Positions 33,181-46,307 of a stretch of DNA of 64,000 nucleotides are shown one piece after another (within the stretch, counting starts at the first letter, position 1; each line of letters begins with the position of its first letter). Under the pieces are notes generated by a model. The model ran no database searches, was not told the origin of the DNA, and was given only the letters and a program-made list of their open reading frames with translations. The position numbers were made by a program, and so were the translations under genes. This DNA is from Gautieria morchelliformis (taxonomy: Eukaryota > Basidiomycota > Agaricomycetes > Gomphales > Gomphaceae): contig WHVA01000436.1 of assembly GCA_015179125.1 (NCBI GenBank), positions 1 to 64,000 of the forward strand, given 5' to 3'.

Positions 33181-36100
33181 TGTCCTCAGACAATCCCATA
33201 GAATGCGGCGACGACGACGACCTTTCCTCTGTCGACTTTGCTCGTCACAACGCACACCCACAGGCCTCCTTCCAGTCCTTTGAACATCTCTCCCATCTTG
33301 ATTCAGATTTTTACTCCAGGCACGGGGATGATGACTCCATTGCTCTCGACCCAGACCTTGGTCAAACAATGAGCACGGCTGCTCATCACGCTAGTGCCCT
33401 CACGCTAAGTGCTGGTTTACGCGGACGCAACAGCTACAATCATACCACAGGCAGAGCCAGCCCGTCTGGTGCAGAGTTTGATCCTGAAAGACCCTTGCAG
33501 GACATGCTTGACCGCAGAATTGCAAATGGAATCAGTCTCGTCGACGCGACCGGTCGGTCAAAGTCAGTCAAGAGCCTCAAGCATGACCAGGTGCCTAATA
33601 ATGCACACCTTTATCCCTGACTTTCTGACGAGGAACTGAAATATTAGACGCGTTCTCTGCCTACTTTCGACCCTGTCGTTGTAGACTCCACAACAGAACT
33701 CGACCGCTTCCTTAGAACAGGTCACCAGCACGCCCATGCCTATCGAAAAGATCACCCCTATGTCCCTCGCTCGCATTCTCACCCCAGTCCTGGCGTGTCT
33801 GACGCGTCTGACTCTGACAATTCCACACCACGCATCTCCCAGGCTTTAGGCCAGCATTTTAGCCCCAAACGGCCACGCAGCGCCCCCATTTCCACTCACC
33901 AATCGCATCCGCCTCCGCGTCCCACTAATCCCACACCTAGTCGCATGGCTCAACTCTCCAAACCCAAAAGGCTTGAACCAGGCCCATCGAATCTGAACCC
34001 TGCAAGGCATAGCGCCCCTGAGCGTAAGTCTGCAGAGTCACAGTTCTCTAAGCCTGCGCGGGGTATTGGGCGCTATATAAAGGCGCAGCCACGGCTCCAT
34101 GCACACGGTGAAAACCGGAACCAGAATCACGCATTACCTCGTCCGCACCCAGGCGGTCTCTTCCCCTCTGCACCAGCAGCTGTCTCTAGCAAGCGTCCGC
34201 CATTTACCGATATCGTCAACAAAGAGCTTAGCGACGCGAAACCTAAATACCGCACTCGTGCGTCCGCGCGTATTCACCTTCCAGATGTGACAGGACTTAC
34301 TGCCGCCGTGGAAAGCCCTGTCAAGGGCGGCGATGGCTATGCTGCCGCATGTGGTTCGTCTTTCACGCTCGCTTTGTATTGCTCGTTAACATTATTATAG
34401 TTGCACACCCGAGTCTGGCCATGGATCTCCTCCCTGCCCTGGACGCGCTCCAGACACGGCTCCAGGCTCTTGAACGCGAGAATGGCGTATCTCGTCGACG
34501 TGTCACTGAGCTCGAGTTCGAGCTTGAAGAGTGCAAGGCGGAAGTCGCAAAGGAATGCACACGAGTTAGGGAACGTGAACTCGAGCGTGATGAGGAGGCG
34601 CAGATAGAACGGGAGCGTGAGAGAGAACGCCATGTACGGGGAAGGATGCGTGAAGAGGAGAGCCGATATCGTGCGGTCGTTGAGGAAAAGAAAGGTCCTT
34701 CAGTTTTCTATCGGGTGATTTGTTTGCTAACATGTGATTATCCACCATGCAGCCCTGGAAGCTCTCGTCTCTACACTGCGCACACATCTCGCACGCCTAA
34801 CATCCGAGCTTGCTTCACATAAATCTCTAATAGCTGACCTACGTGCAGATGCTTGTGCGTCCCGGGAAACTCAAGCAGAGGTTGACGCGCTCCGCGCTGA
34901 AGTCGAGCGTCTCGCTGGGGAGGTGGAGCGTCTCAAGGAGATTGTAGAAGAGGGACTGCGAGAGAGGAGGCGAGCGAGATTGGATATGAATAATGCCAGC
35001 GATGATGGGAGCCTGGCAGCAAAGGACCAGACGACCGTGCCCGCACAGGTGGGCATTGATCTAACCTATGTCACAGCCCCCATGTCTCGTGTCGAGGAGG
35101 GTGAAGAGCACAACGAACCTTTGACAATGGAAAACTTGGACCCCGAGCCAGAACAGGCGCAACAACTTGATGCTAGACAGAGACACAACTTTGAGCCTAT
35201 GCCTCGCTCACGGCGATTCATCGACGTACGCTTCAGCACTGACGCAGTATGTGCTGGAACTGACTGTACGTTGCCAATAGGCTTCTGAGCTAGCAAGAGT
35301 AGAGTCTGAAATGCGCGATCGACGCTTGGAGCGTTCAAGATCCAGTTCCGGCACGAGCAGCCAAGCCGACATTAGTAGCAGAAATTCAGTGCACGACCCA
35401 GCACCTGATTCTGTGGTGAGCGGTTATTTTGCGCCCTTTCTTACTTATTCCACATATATCATACCCTAGAGTAATGATCAGGATGATGACCCACTACCCA
35501 TGTCCGACGCACCACGTCCGACCGTGCAGCCCTCGCGAATGCGACGCAAGGCGACACCTCCGAAACAGCCACCACAGAATACGCCATTTCCTCAGATCCG
35601 TGGCTCACGCATGGAACGGCTCTTCTTCTCTGCGCCAGAACACAATGCCCGGACTTGCACTGTATGTCATCGCCGGAAACGTGGTGAGGAGCAGCGTCGC
35701 ATGTACCAGCCCGACGATGGGTATCGAGACAGCGAGAAGGATGACGAGGCCGTGAAGGCATACTTGCGCACACAGGCAAAGCGGGCTAACAGAGAGAAGC
35801 GTAGTGGAGGTACAGATTACAATATAGATGGCGATGGCGATGGCGATAGACTGCCTCCCCAGACCGTTCTGGCACGTGTGGTTCGCGAGCTGGAGGATGA
35901 TTTCTCACACTATAAAGCGTGCGTACGCTCAATTTATATCGTGGTACATCTCACCTACCTCGGCTGCGATAGCATATACCTGGAACTGGCGGAACAATAT
36001 GGGATAATAGACGCAGCATCAAATGTGGCGAAGCGAAACGTTCTCGCAGACCACCTGCGAGAAGTCATCGACACGCTCGAGCAAAAAGGCGACCAAATCG

Positions 36101-36186
36101 CGTCATTGTACGACCTCCTCAATTTTCAGGATAAGCCACTCCCTCGCGGAGCCCCTTCGAGACCAAAATACGCAGCATTTGCATAG
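33181..36186 (+). CDS. Cep57/PPC89-like spindle pole body protein
   Basis: It is a likely structural protein of the spindle pole body. Start at ATG 33181 (MSSDNPIECGD) is preferred; ATG 33093 is an in-frame alternative. The N-terminal 400 residues are disordered and Ser/Pro/His-rich. A long coiled coil follows (LLPALDALQTRLQALEREN, then an E/R-rich heptad run, then LRTHLARLTSELASHKSL). Near the C-terminus is the Cep57-type localisation region (TPFPQIRGSRMERLFFSAPEHN, then CTVCHRRKR) and a final coiled coil (LARVVRELEDDFSHYK, LADHLREVIDTLEQKGDQI). Introns at 33591-33647, 34351-34400, 34695-34752, 35416-35469 and 35919-35972 keep the frame; one of only 34 bp at 35247-35280 is less certain. Assignment rests on the CLD-like motif and coiled coils. 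Confidence 0.65.
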
Positions 36187-36716
36187 CGGCGCATGTCATC
36201 TTGTCAACATGTTACGGTATTACACATGACCCCATTGCATCGTTTTGTCTTGAAATAGAGCAGACCACGCATTGTACTTCACATTTCCTTGTTTTGGTTA
36301 CTCTTTTGTAGCAAGCTAGTTATCGGTCATGTTTGATATATCGTGTACAGTATGGGGGTGGACAAACCTAGTACATAAATATCTGTTTATAATTGTTCCC
36401 TATGGTCCGGCAACCCCAGGAAAGAGCTGGACAAGCAGGAAAGAACAGAGGTGCCTCATCAGCGAGACTTCATTCCGGGATCGTACGTGTAGCGGAAAGA
36501 TGACTGCTAAGCATAGAAGGTCACAATGTCCATTCCACCCGTAACGCTAGAAGGTTTTTAAAATTTAATATTATACATGCACTGAAAATAAAAATGAAAA
36601 GAGAAAGAGAATTAATTATGGAATTTTTTTTTTCGAGCTTGTACGCCATAAAAACCGAATAAAATAAGTCAACTGATCATCCTATATACGATAATCAATA
36701 CGCATTCCCTGGTCCC
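36187..36716. other. Intergenic region between convergent genes
   Basis: This is AT-rich spacer between the 3' ends of the spindle-pole gene (plus) and CHL1 (minus). It presumably holds both polyadenylation regions. No gene or repeat is seen. Confidence 0.6.
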
Positions 36717-39700
36717 CTATCCAGTCTTCTCACGGAAGAATTGCCCAACTTCCTTCACAGCATGCCCAAAATTCTTTGTAACAATGAGATTTTCCCCGAT
36801 CCACTTTGGAAGCTTGGCGCTGATGCGTGGGGAGGCGTAGCGGCTATCTACCAGTATTAGACTTGCATAGTCGTTTTGATGCCGGATCGCGCGACCTAGA
36901 TAGATCGGAAAAAAAAAGGTCAGGAAGAGAATACGTCGAGGATGGAGCGACTGTACCGATGGACTGATTCACACTCTTCATGCAGAGGTTCTCATACAGC
37001 TCGGCACCCGCATCCTTTGCGCCCGGCAGACGGGGAATCTTGAGTTTTTGCTCGAGCTCGGTGACGTAACGCATACGTTCCCTGAGTTCTATCGAGGCGA
37101 GGGAGGGGAAGGGGAGACCCACGACGACAACGGCACGCGCGAGGGTGTCAGAGAAGTTAATACCTTCAGAGAGTTTAGCGCCAATGACGGCGAGCAGGAG
37201 AGCACCACCCTTTCTCGTGGAGGCCGAGGGCTGAGGTGAGTAGGTGAGGAAGGAGATTGTAATATGAGAAGGGAGAAGGCGACATACCACTGACGAGATG
37301 GCAAGAGCGTATTGGCGGAGTACATTTTCGACATCGCTTGTACTTTCGGGTTCGAAAAATACCTGTCATACAATCAATGAAGGGAATAAAATTTGGTATC
37401 AGGAGTTACGACGAACTTTCTTCTTGAGGTTTATTTTCTCTAACAAACCGCTTTTTTGGAAAGCGGCTTTGATAGCGTTGAGAAATGCGTAGGAGGGAAA
37501 GAAGACGACAAGTCCGTGAGGCACGAGGTTGACGAGGTTCGTTAGGACTTGGCCCAGTTCAGCTATCTGTGAGGGGCGTGTGTAATCGTGAGCAGAGAAT
37601 ATAGCAGGTCCATTTATGGATAAATCCGAATACAAATGTACCTACCATATCCTGATTACCTCGCTGATCATACTTAAACACCAGTTCCCCGCCTCTTGGC
37701 CCCTTCCCAATGACAAGCGTCTGCAAATTCTGTGGCGGGATGACATGCCCACATGTAAAAATACTCAGCTCCCTCTCCTTTAAGAACGGGAAGAGCTGGA
37801 CTTGGAAGTCCCCCATCTAAAGGAGGGGAAATAAACAACAGATAACCCCGTTAAAAGTCAAGACTGCCTTGAATGGTAGCAGTAAAGTTGTTGGAGACGT
37901 ACGGGCGACATCGTCCCTCCTGCGAGTATCACACATCGCGCTACGTCAACGATCTCTTTAAAGTGATGACTGGGGTTTAGGAGTTGATATTTGAGCACTG
38001 CACTCTCGCTGCCCTTATCCCCTACTTGCGTGAGTGAGAGTCGACCATCTCAATACCACACGCGTCTGTGAGAAACAATGCCATCTATGTCTGAAGGACA
38101 ATTATGCTTACCTGCATCATCATTCGTAAGAGCCAAAATAAAATTCTCGACCGCGTGTAAAGGGGGAGTCATACGCCGCCGTGCAGACGTAGCGTGGGGG
38201 TCTGAGGTACCTTTTTCAGCAGCCTTCTGGGCTAGCTTGTCGCTATATCCACTTATTTTACCTGCATAAGCAGGCACCGATATGAGCGTATTTGGGATGA
38301 AGTAAGAACGGGTTTATTAGGAGGTCATGAACGAACTCGAGGTGATGGGGATCATCGGAAAGGGAGGTGGCCACTCACGCGCAATCTTACTCCGTCTCAA
38401 GTACGCTTCTATTTCGAGTAGATTCACACCGTCGACCTGGGCGCCGAGACGCGCCATGAGGCTATTGGCGGGCATTATTTCTTGGCGAGGCCCCATTTTC
38501 GCATCTTTCTCCTTCCCTTTCTGCATCGCAGTCGCAGTTTCTGTTCCTCTTCCTCTTCCTGACTTTGCTCCTGGTCCCACCGGAGAAGCCGCGGACGTAG
38601 AGCCCCCATTACCGCCACCCCCACCAGACACCGCCGTCACCGAAGCAGAGGCTGAGCCACCGCCCCCCTCTCCCTCCTTCGCCCACCCCTCAACAAAGCC
38701 TTCCATTGCCCCCAAGAATCGAACCAGCCGCCGCAAATGCAGTCCATGCCTTGGCGCAAGTCGCGTGCGGAAACGCGCAAGGTAAATGCGCAGCTGCGTG
38801 AGTGCGGCGTGGAGAGTAGGGGGCGTGAGCGTGGGGGTGTGGGCGCTGAGGAGGGTGTCTGGCAGGTCTGGTGTCGAGAAGACAATGAGTTTGGAGGGTG
38901 AGTTTAGTTAGTTAGGGGGGGAGGGGAGGTGAGGGTGTGTTGTGTTCGGAGCAAAAGGGTGATGGTGAAGGGACGATAAGAAAACGCCAAAGGAAAATCG
39001 AATCCACATAACCCACTATGTGCCTCATCAATAACTACCACATTATCCTGCAGGTCGATACCGAGGGCCTCCCGCGCCGTCTTTTGGAGGAGGAGGTTGT
39101 AGGGGAGTGTTACGAGCTGTTGGACACACATTTATTGAGTACCAACATGGGAATCAGACATGCGTGTTGAGACATGGCAGGAAGACGATGACCATGCAGC
39201 CGACTCATGCCGAAGACAACGTACAAGAAGAGGGAGAGAGAAAACCTAGCAAACAAACGACACACCTGCGCCTGCGGAATCGCCCTCCTCGATCCGAAAT
39301 ACGGGCACGTGTTCAGTTCTGCAAAATCAGGAATCAGAATGCAAATATCAAGGACAATTTTGAGGAGCAGAATTCGATAATGCCTCAGCATCTTCAGCTA
39401 ATCCACAGGATAGCTAAATGTACATGGATGCAGGATCCCGAGTACGGACAATGGGAAACACGAGAGCATGACGAGGAACGCACCTCTCCCAATCGTAACT
39501 AAATCCTCGATATCTTTGGGAGTGCTCTGCATCAAACGATCAGGCAGTCAGGCATGACACAATGGAATAAGCATAGGTTGGCGATTATTTTAATTGTCAT
39601 TTACGTGAGCATTTGGGTATTATGAGTGCCATGTTTGCTTCGTTAGTTTAATTGTTGTAATTCAATGAGGAAGGCACGTACGAGTATCCGATCCCGCATG

Positions 39701-41793
39701 TCGAGCATCTTTGCATCCTCGGTGGGAGGGGGGAGGTATGGACAGCGGTTTCGCTTCTCTGTGTGATAGCCGAGCATTCATCACGTTCAATGGGTTCAGC
39801 GTTCGCAGATGATTCTGTGTGAGCCGCAGTATAATCGACAGACACTCACAGCCCACTCACCACCACTAATCATTTCCCGACAGCCCTCATCCAGCTCCGA
39901 CGCGGTCGCGCTACGTGCGCGGAGCGCATCGTTGATGCAGAGGTTGGCGCGCGAGGCGAGGGGGAGCGTGCGTGTATGGGGTGTGGGATCTGGAGATTTG
40001 AGGAGCTGGGAGAGTTGTGTATTTGTTGGGGGAAGCGTGCGGCGGGGTGATGTGAGCGAGCGAAATGATAGAACCCAGACTGGGCACTCACCTCATTCCG
40101 CACCTGAGCCAGCTGGCTGTGCGTCCGGGAGGCATAGTATATCTGTTGACAGAGAATGGGAGTTGCGTTAGGGAAAGGTGGGTTGGAATGGAAGGGAATG
40201 TTCGAGAGATGAGGGAGGAGAGAATATTCAATCGATGGTAGTAGAACAACAATAAAATTACATGCAAAGGGAAAGGAGAGCGAGGCACTCAAGCCATAAA
40301 ATGACAAAACGCATGCACGCACCTTCGTACACGCCACCTCCCCGTCCTCCCGCGTGCTGTCTTTGGTTCGTGAGTCTGCGAGTCTAAATATGTGTGCAAG
40401 TCAGTTACTGTACTGATTGTTGTAGACTTGGGCTTAGGTCGTTTGGGTTTGGGGGAGCGAGTTTCATATAACAGGAGGGAGAAGAAAGGACAAGAGACGT
40501 CAAAGTCCCAGTGCCTTCCCACGCCAACTGCAAGTCTCTCTCCCACTTTTCGAACCCCTTCTATAACGCCTGCCCGCCTGTATATCTCACAAAGAATATA
40601 AAAGCACCACCCACTTCTTCATAAGTGTCCTCAGGGCGGGTGATATTCCGTCGTCGTCATCACCCGTATAAGCGCTGTCCCCATTGAGGTCGGGGGTTGC
40701 TGAGTCGTCAGGGAGGAACGAATCGTCGTCAGAGTTTTCTGCGTTTTCTGCTAAGTCAGGTTGGTGGGATGTTTTCTAAGGGAGGCGTGCGCGGTCGAAC
40801 ACATTAGAGGTAACAAGCGGAAGAAGATTGAGGGTGGTCATAGGTATGAATGCAAAAAAGAACCCATACCTGCTTCTTCCTAATCCTCCCTTCCCCTCTC
40901 TTAGCATCTTCTTTCCTCCTAACATCCCGCAGCCGTGCTTCGAGCTCGTCCTCTGCGGCGGCGAGGGTGCGGCGATGGCGCTCGAGGGATTGGGCGAGCA
41001 CCCATGGGGGATCTGTGGCATGGGGGTGGTCGTGGGGGGATAAGGTTTGAGGTGGTAGTAGAAGGAGGAAGAGGGCCGATAGTTTGTTGTGTAGGTGAGA
41101 TAGGCGAAGTGGCGAGGACGTGAATAAGATCGGGAAGTAGGAGGTGCAGCGAGGTGGAGGATTGCATGAGAGCGACTGACTAAAAGGGAAATAAAGAAAA
41201 ACTCACCACCCCCGCCCTCCATCTCCTCCGTCAACCCGTCCAATTCACCACGTATACGGCGTTCTTTATCGTCCGCGAGCCAGGCGAGAGTGCTGGAGAG
41301 AAGGGAGAGGGTTTTTCCCTGGGGTTCATCAATAAATCCATTAGGCTCTTGGAGAGCGAACTGGAACGAAAGAAAGCAACATAATAACGAAAGGAAGAAG
41401 CAACAATAACACTAATAATGATAAAAACACGATCACAAAACCCACCGTCCCAGTAGGACTTTCCACAACCGCGACTTTCACTTCGCGCGCCTCGATGGCG
41501 GCATAGACATGACGCATGAGCGCGGTCTGGATAGGATACGGAGGGTCGTAAGGGAAGGGGAAAGATGATGGCATGGGGAGTGTGAGGGCTAGGGATGAGA
41601 TGGGGTGGGGGCCCGTATGGGAGGACTGGAGGGACTGGGGAGGGTCCTGTGTGGGGGACTGGGTGGTCTGTGGGACGGGAGCGGGTCGATGTGGGTGTGG
41701 GGCTGGTGGTGTAGATGCAGAGACGGATGTGGGTGTAATCACTGAGCGCGACGAAGAGGGTGACGGAGACGCACGCGCAGTAACACAGACCAT
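36717..41793 (-). CDS. CHL1: Fe-S DNA helicase CHL1/DDX11
   Basis: This is an XPD-family 5'-3' DNA helicase that acts in the nucleus in sister-chromatid cohesion and fork processing. The gene is rich in introns. Exons read, in order, [17 protein letters not shown] (Q-motif region), VVESPTGT then, after an intron starting [20 protein letters not shown] (Walker A), [50 protein letters not shown] (part of the Fe-S domain), [28 protein letters not shown] (DEAH box), and near the C-terminus [31 protein letters not shown] and [19 protein letters not shown]. These are the standard motifs of DDX11-like helicases. The stop is at 36717-36719. Start at 41793 gives an N-terminal Pro/Ser-rich extension of about 75 residues; an internal ATG at [11 protein letters not shown] is also possible. 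Exact exon edges in 37.3-41.3 kb were not all settled. Confidence 0.88.
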
Positions 41794-42640
41794 CGCTGCA
41801 CTGATGGATCGGCCTTACGCGTTCGTGGTCGGTAACGGATGTGACGTGACACCGCGCCCTGTCACGCTTTCACCCTTCTGCTCGCATGGGGTTGCTCTCG
41901 ATATTTACTTTGAGGCAGTATCGGTCTCTTCAGTGAAGAACATCGTTACTATTGTCGAGGCCAATCTTTGGATCCTATACGGTACAGGAAGCACCGCGCA
42001 TCCGCACGAAGTTCACTGGAACTTGAAGGTGAACGCATGCGGCGTGACAGTGTTTGCTTTTTTAGTACAAACCCTGAAAGGCGATGGATGCAGCGTGGTA
42101 GGTGGTCCATCTTTGACGCTGGGGTGATCGTGACTGCTAAGCTTTAGCTGTATAGTTGCACGTCACAGGCAGCATCTGAGCGTGATCACTCTGAGTCCCC
42201 TCTGAGTCCTTCGTGGTCTAAGGTCTAAGGTCGTCAGAGTAAACAGGCCCTTCAATGCATTCTCATGTCTGCGCGACCTCGGATGTCGCATTTCTAGAAT
42301 TCGCGTGTTCACAGGCCTCACACCTCTCAGGTCGCTTCGTGTTTTAGTCAAACGTATCCGTGTGCCACTGTCGTCACGAAGGTTTATGGCTCAGTACCAC
42401 CGACATTCCTTGACTGAAACTACCCCAACTCGATTGTATACCAGCAACGAAGTTACGACCAGGATATCTCTTGGACTCGTTTCTCAAGTGTACACCTGAT
42501 GCCGCAGGGGATTGAGAAATTTAACAAACGTACGCTCAAAAGACAAGGAAAGAATAGCTTACTAGATCGTTCATATTGTTTAGGTATGCATGGTTTTTGA
42601 TGCTCTCAAACACCTCGGAGCACCAAACGATTCCTTCATG
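41794..42640. other. Intergenic region upstream of CHL1
   Basis: This 847-bp stretch holds the CHL1 promoter side and the 3' flank of the DUF6533 gene. Open frames exist but none shows protein character or family motifs. No repeat was recognised. Confidence 0.5.
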
Positions 42641-44255
42641 TTAATGCCAGTCTCGCGCGATGGAAGGGAGACGTTTCTGGAGCTTAATGCCATCTGAGAT
42701 ATCTGTATCAGAAGTCTCGTCGACACTCCGGTCACCAAACTCCTCGCTGAGGACATTGCTAATCCATTGCCTAGCTGCCGGAAAGCCCCCTATATTGGTC
42801 GATAAGGCGGTGGATCCACTAGGATGTACACTCCTCTCTTGGAGAGCCAGGTGACAGCGATAGATGATAATTGCGGACAAGCTATATATGGCGTCAGACC
42901 AAGAATATTGCTATCAGGATCTGACCTGTCTTGTACAGAACTGAGAATAGTAGAAATGCGGGGCTATAGATATTGATTTGAGTTCTGTGAAAGGAAGAGT
43001 TAATTTTACTCACGTTAACAGTCTGCCATACTAGTCAGTAAATCTTACAAAGGTTATAAAGTATCATACCTTGGTGACGATGGTGTTAGTAAGTGCAATT
43101 GTGAGCACAAACCTATTTGGTATTAGACGGTGTTTGATGATGACAGTCGTAAAATGACTACCCATATCTTATTCCCCCTAGATTTTAAATAAGCCATTTT
43201 AACTAAAAGTGAGCACGAGTGGGACGACTTACCTTGGTTGACCAGAGTTTGACTCGTTGTCTGTTCCCCAAACACCTGAGACTTTATTGGTAGCCGTATA
43301 ATTCCCAGTGTGATGGCAACGACTGAGGTGTCAAAAAGGATAAAGAGAATATTCTTAGCTGTTTGAGCTATGAAAAAAGGAACCGTCAAAAAATTACCGC
43401 TAAACAAATGAAGTTCTCACCCCTGATAACATGGCTTATGAGTACATTTCAAAGAACTGCCATCAGCACTCACTTTAGGATGACATTCAGTTCCTGGTCT
43501 GTGATAGTGCAGCTATTTTTGACGGAGATGAACTATTCGGTTTGTCGAAAGGGCATGACAATTTAACCATTAAGTAAAGTAAGACCATATACATACCACC
43601 GTTAACCCCAGAGTGCTAATATACACCAGTCCGAGGGCCCAAAGGACCACTTTATTTCGCTTGGAGATCGCATATGCTCGGGCCAGGAGAAGCCCTGGAA
43701 ATAAATAAGTTAATGGCGGGCGAATGGGAGATCATATCACCTTGTTCTCCAGTAACGGCCAGAAGGTTTAGACCACCAGGTATACGGAACATGATATTAC
43801 ATACGCTACTTCAACATCAGATGCTGCATTCGCGGGCATAAAGATCATACTAGACATTTGCGTTAATATATCTTTCAACGAATTAACATATTCTCACCTT
43901 AAGCGAAGTGACGAGGCTCGATAAATTTACAATCACAGAAAAAATGAGAACAAGCAGGGCAGCGTAGCGAGAGAGCAGGTAGAAGACTGTTCCTAATCTG
44001 AGTTTTTGGGGCCAGATGTAGGTAACCTCGGATGAGAGCGTGACAAGAGTGTCATAGCTTAGAAGTGCTGTTGAAGCAGCCGTACGTTAGCAATCCCGAC
44101 ACAGTTACTTTTGTGCGCACCGAGGCTGGCGATTTGGACATAGTTAAGCATCACACTGAGGGGTCTGTAAGATTCTTATACGGTTGACCTATGCGAGCCA
44201 CTCACGAGTCTGTTGCCTGCTGGATGATATCTTGCACGCTTGGCTGAGAAGACAT
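42641..44255 (-). CDS. DUF6533 seven-helix membrane protein
   Basis: The start is ATG 44255 (MSSQPSVQDIIQQATDS), followed by an intron GTGAGTGGC. The next exons read PLSVMLNYVQIAS, then ALLSYDTLVTLSSEVTYIW (the DUF6533 hallmark, a short motif after the first helix), YLLSRYAALLVLIFSVIVNL, GLLLARAYAISKRNKVVLW, LGLVYISTLGLTV, NILFILFDTSVVAITLGIIR, and a last exon with AIIIYRCHLALQER and a 60-residue soluble tail ending at 42641. At least seven short introns are needed. DUF6533 proteins resemble GPCR-like seven-helix proteins of the plasma membrane; no ligand or role is known. Some middle exons (43.0-43.8 kb) could not be closed with confidence, so decay cannot be excluded. A tail fragment of a paralogue lies at 24.5 kb. 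Confidence 0.7.
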
Positions 44256-45214
44256 TAGTTGTAGTAGAATGGAATACTAGTGAATAGGCCAGAGCGACGG
44301 AGAAAAATCACCTTCGCGAACTTTTTATAACATCCTGGCACGGGAATGCCAAGAACGAAGCTTCGAATCTGTCCTCCCACGGCCATGAGATAACGATATT
44401 AGCTATTTAGTGTGCGCATGCCCCAGGCCGTACAGTGCTGAGACCCACGGTTCAGATGAGAGATGATGGCGAGGCCAGAAGCGAGCACTCAGCTCACGCA
44501 TATGGGTTTCGCATCTCGAAGGTCGTTGTCTCTGACGGCCAGAGGTAGATATTCACTCGCACGCCCATCCTCAACACTTGGTCGGCGATCACGGAAGGGA
44601 CAGTCGGTAATGTCGTGATCGACAGATCGAACCCACAACAGGCAATCAGTAAATGTCACCAACAGCCACAGATATATAGATTTCTATGATGCCCACAACG
44701 CGCGTACTGGGAAATGTCAGAGGCAGCCCTGAGTCTCGGAGTCGGTCGGAGAACAGCACCAAGATACTCTACAGTGCCAGCACTTTTATAAAAACAAGAA
44801 AAACAAAAAACTTTGGACGTCTTTCGTACGACCAAGTCCGCAGCCATGCTTGTTTCGGGGTTCGCGTGGCGAGCTTCTCACCTCTTGAGAAGTATCAGAG
44901 GTGGCGGAGATGTCAGCTAGGGCGTGTACGGAAATGAGTCAGAAGTAACTCATCAATTTAAAATATAAAGAACCACATCTCAGAACAACCTTAAGTTCAG
45001 GTTCACACCGCTCCTCACGGTACTATCGAGGGAGCACAAAGCCATTTGAACACGGACTCGCAGAGGGTGGAAATGGCAGCCAGCTAAAGCCAAATAACGA
45101 GAGTGATTTGGATCCTCAACAGGTCTTTCATGTTGGTTTTCAGAGGTTGCTGTTGCATCAGACTCTCCAACTGCACCAATGGCACAAAAGCTCAATTATC
45201 TATGCTTCTGGACG
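44256..45214. other. Intergenic region
   Basis: No supported gene. It holds the promoter side of the DUF6533 gene (minus) and whatever precedes the adaptin-binding-protein-like gene (plus). The 5' exon expected for the latter was looked for here and not found. Confidence 0.5.
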
Positions 45215-46229
45215 ATAATAACCATCTACCATAGTGTGGACCATGTCGAACAAGTACACGGCCTCTTTACATTTCTCGTTCGCAGGAACGACAGAAATCA
45301 GAGCCCAAGACGCAACAGATGGTCCAGCCTGTATCTTTGTAGTATTTAACCCTACAAACGTATGTGTCTAAATCTATGTAGGGAAGAATTTCATTGACAC
45401 ATTTCACAGTTTCAAGGATGAATTCATCACCACGATGGAGCGTGTCGAGGATTTGAGACTTTCAAGTTGCCGTATCAATCCTCCCACTACCGCTGAGAAG
45501 CGTGACGACCTCAAAGGATTTTTCGGGGAACATGGTTTTGAATATGTCAACGACAGCACTGGCAGTGGTTCAGCACATGAGCACTGGACTTAGATGACAC
45601 GGATGGTCAGTGGTAGTCACGATCAAATGGATAGGTTCTGAAAGTATGCTTTGACGTGCAAGGAATACGTCGCATTATACAAGCACTGAGCACTATCCTT
45701 TGGCTATCAATGGTTCAGAAGTCCGGAAAGCGTGCAAAAATGCGCAGTATGGTATCGGTTCCTGAGCTGCCAGAGGACGGGCTGCGGTCGCTACTCAACG
45801 TGGATAAGGACCCCACAGAAAGTAGCAGACCGCTCCAGCGAGAGATGGCTGCATTAGAGAAGTGGCCAGAAGACGGGGGTGATGACGAGAAAGATCCATG
45901 GGTGGGCATGGATCTAACTCAAGCTAATCACTCCGCGGCCTCAATAGTCGAAGACGACACCGATGGCGATCCTGTATTTCCATCACAGGATGAGGTTGAA
46001 TCGATGTCTCAGCGTCTCCGTGAGATAGAAATATCTGAAGATATTGGTGAAATGGTCCGCAAACCCCATTTGATCTTTCACGGGTTTTGTCTACTCTGGA
46101 CGGTATGAAGGAGGTTGCAGGCATATCCGACGAAGACGAGAAAGGAAGGCAGCCGCCAAGGCAGCTTTGGCGCTGGCCTGGGAGTATGAGGATGTTCCAC
46201 AAAATTCCATTCATTGCAATTTCTTATAG
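45215..46229 (+). pseudogene. Alpha/gamma-adaptin-binding protein p34-like (AAGAB), partial
   Basis: AAGAB/p34 is a cytosolic chaperone for assembly of AP1 and AP2 clathrin adaptors. Exon-like pieces match the family in order: VWTMSNKYTASLHF (family pattern WTI-NKYY-A), RVEDLRLSSCRINP, KGFFGEHGFEYVND, GIRRIIQALSTILWLSM after a probable intron (GTCAGT to GCAAG, about 45604-45660), FPSQDEVESMSQRLREIE, and at the end PFDLSRVLSTLDGMKE then KAAAKAALALAWEYED. The N-terminal third of the usual protein is not found upstream. The frame changes near 45590, 46060 and 46140 without good splice sites. It is therefore either a decayed gene or one whose introns I could not place; decay is favoured. Confidence 0.6.
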
Positions 46230-46307
46230 ATGTTGAGTGTTCAAAGAAAACTGCAACTAGATGAGACCATGCAAAGACACTGAAGCACTTTCAATATATG
46301 CACATGT

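Noticed and set aside
39107-39502. A plus-strand gene at the middle of CHL1
   Set aside because: It is antisense to CHL1 exons and introns (Fe-S region and the exon before the DEAH box), with no protein character.
41573-42127. A plus-strand gene opposite the start of CHL1
   Set aside because: The frame is antisense to the GC-rich CHL1 first exon, is Gly/Val/Asp-rich without motifs, and continues into non-coding spacer.
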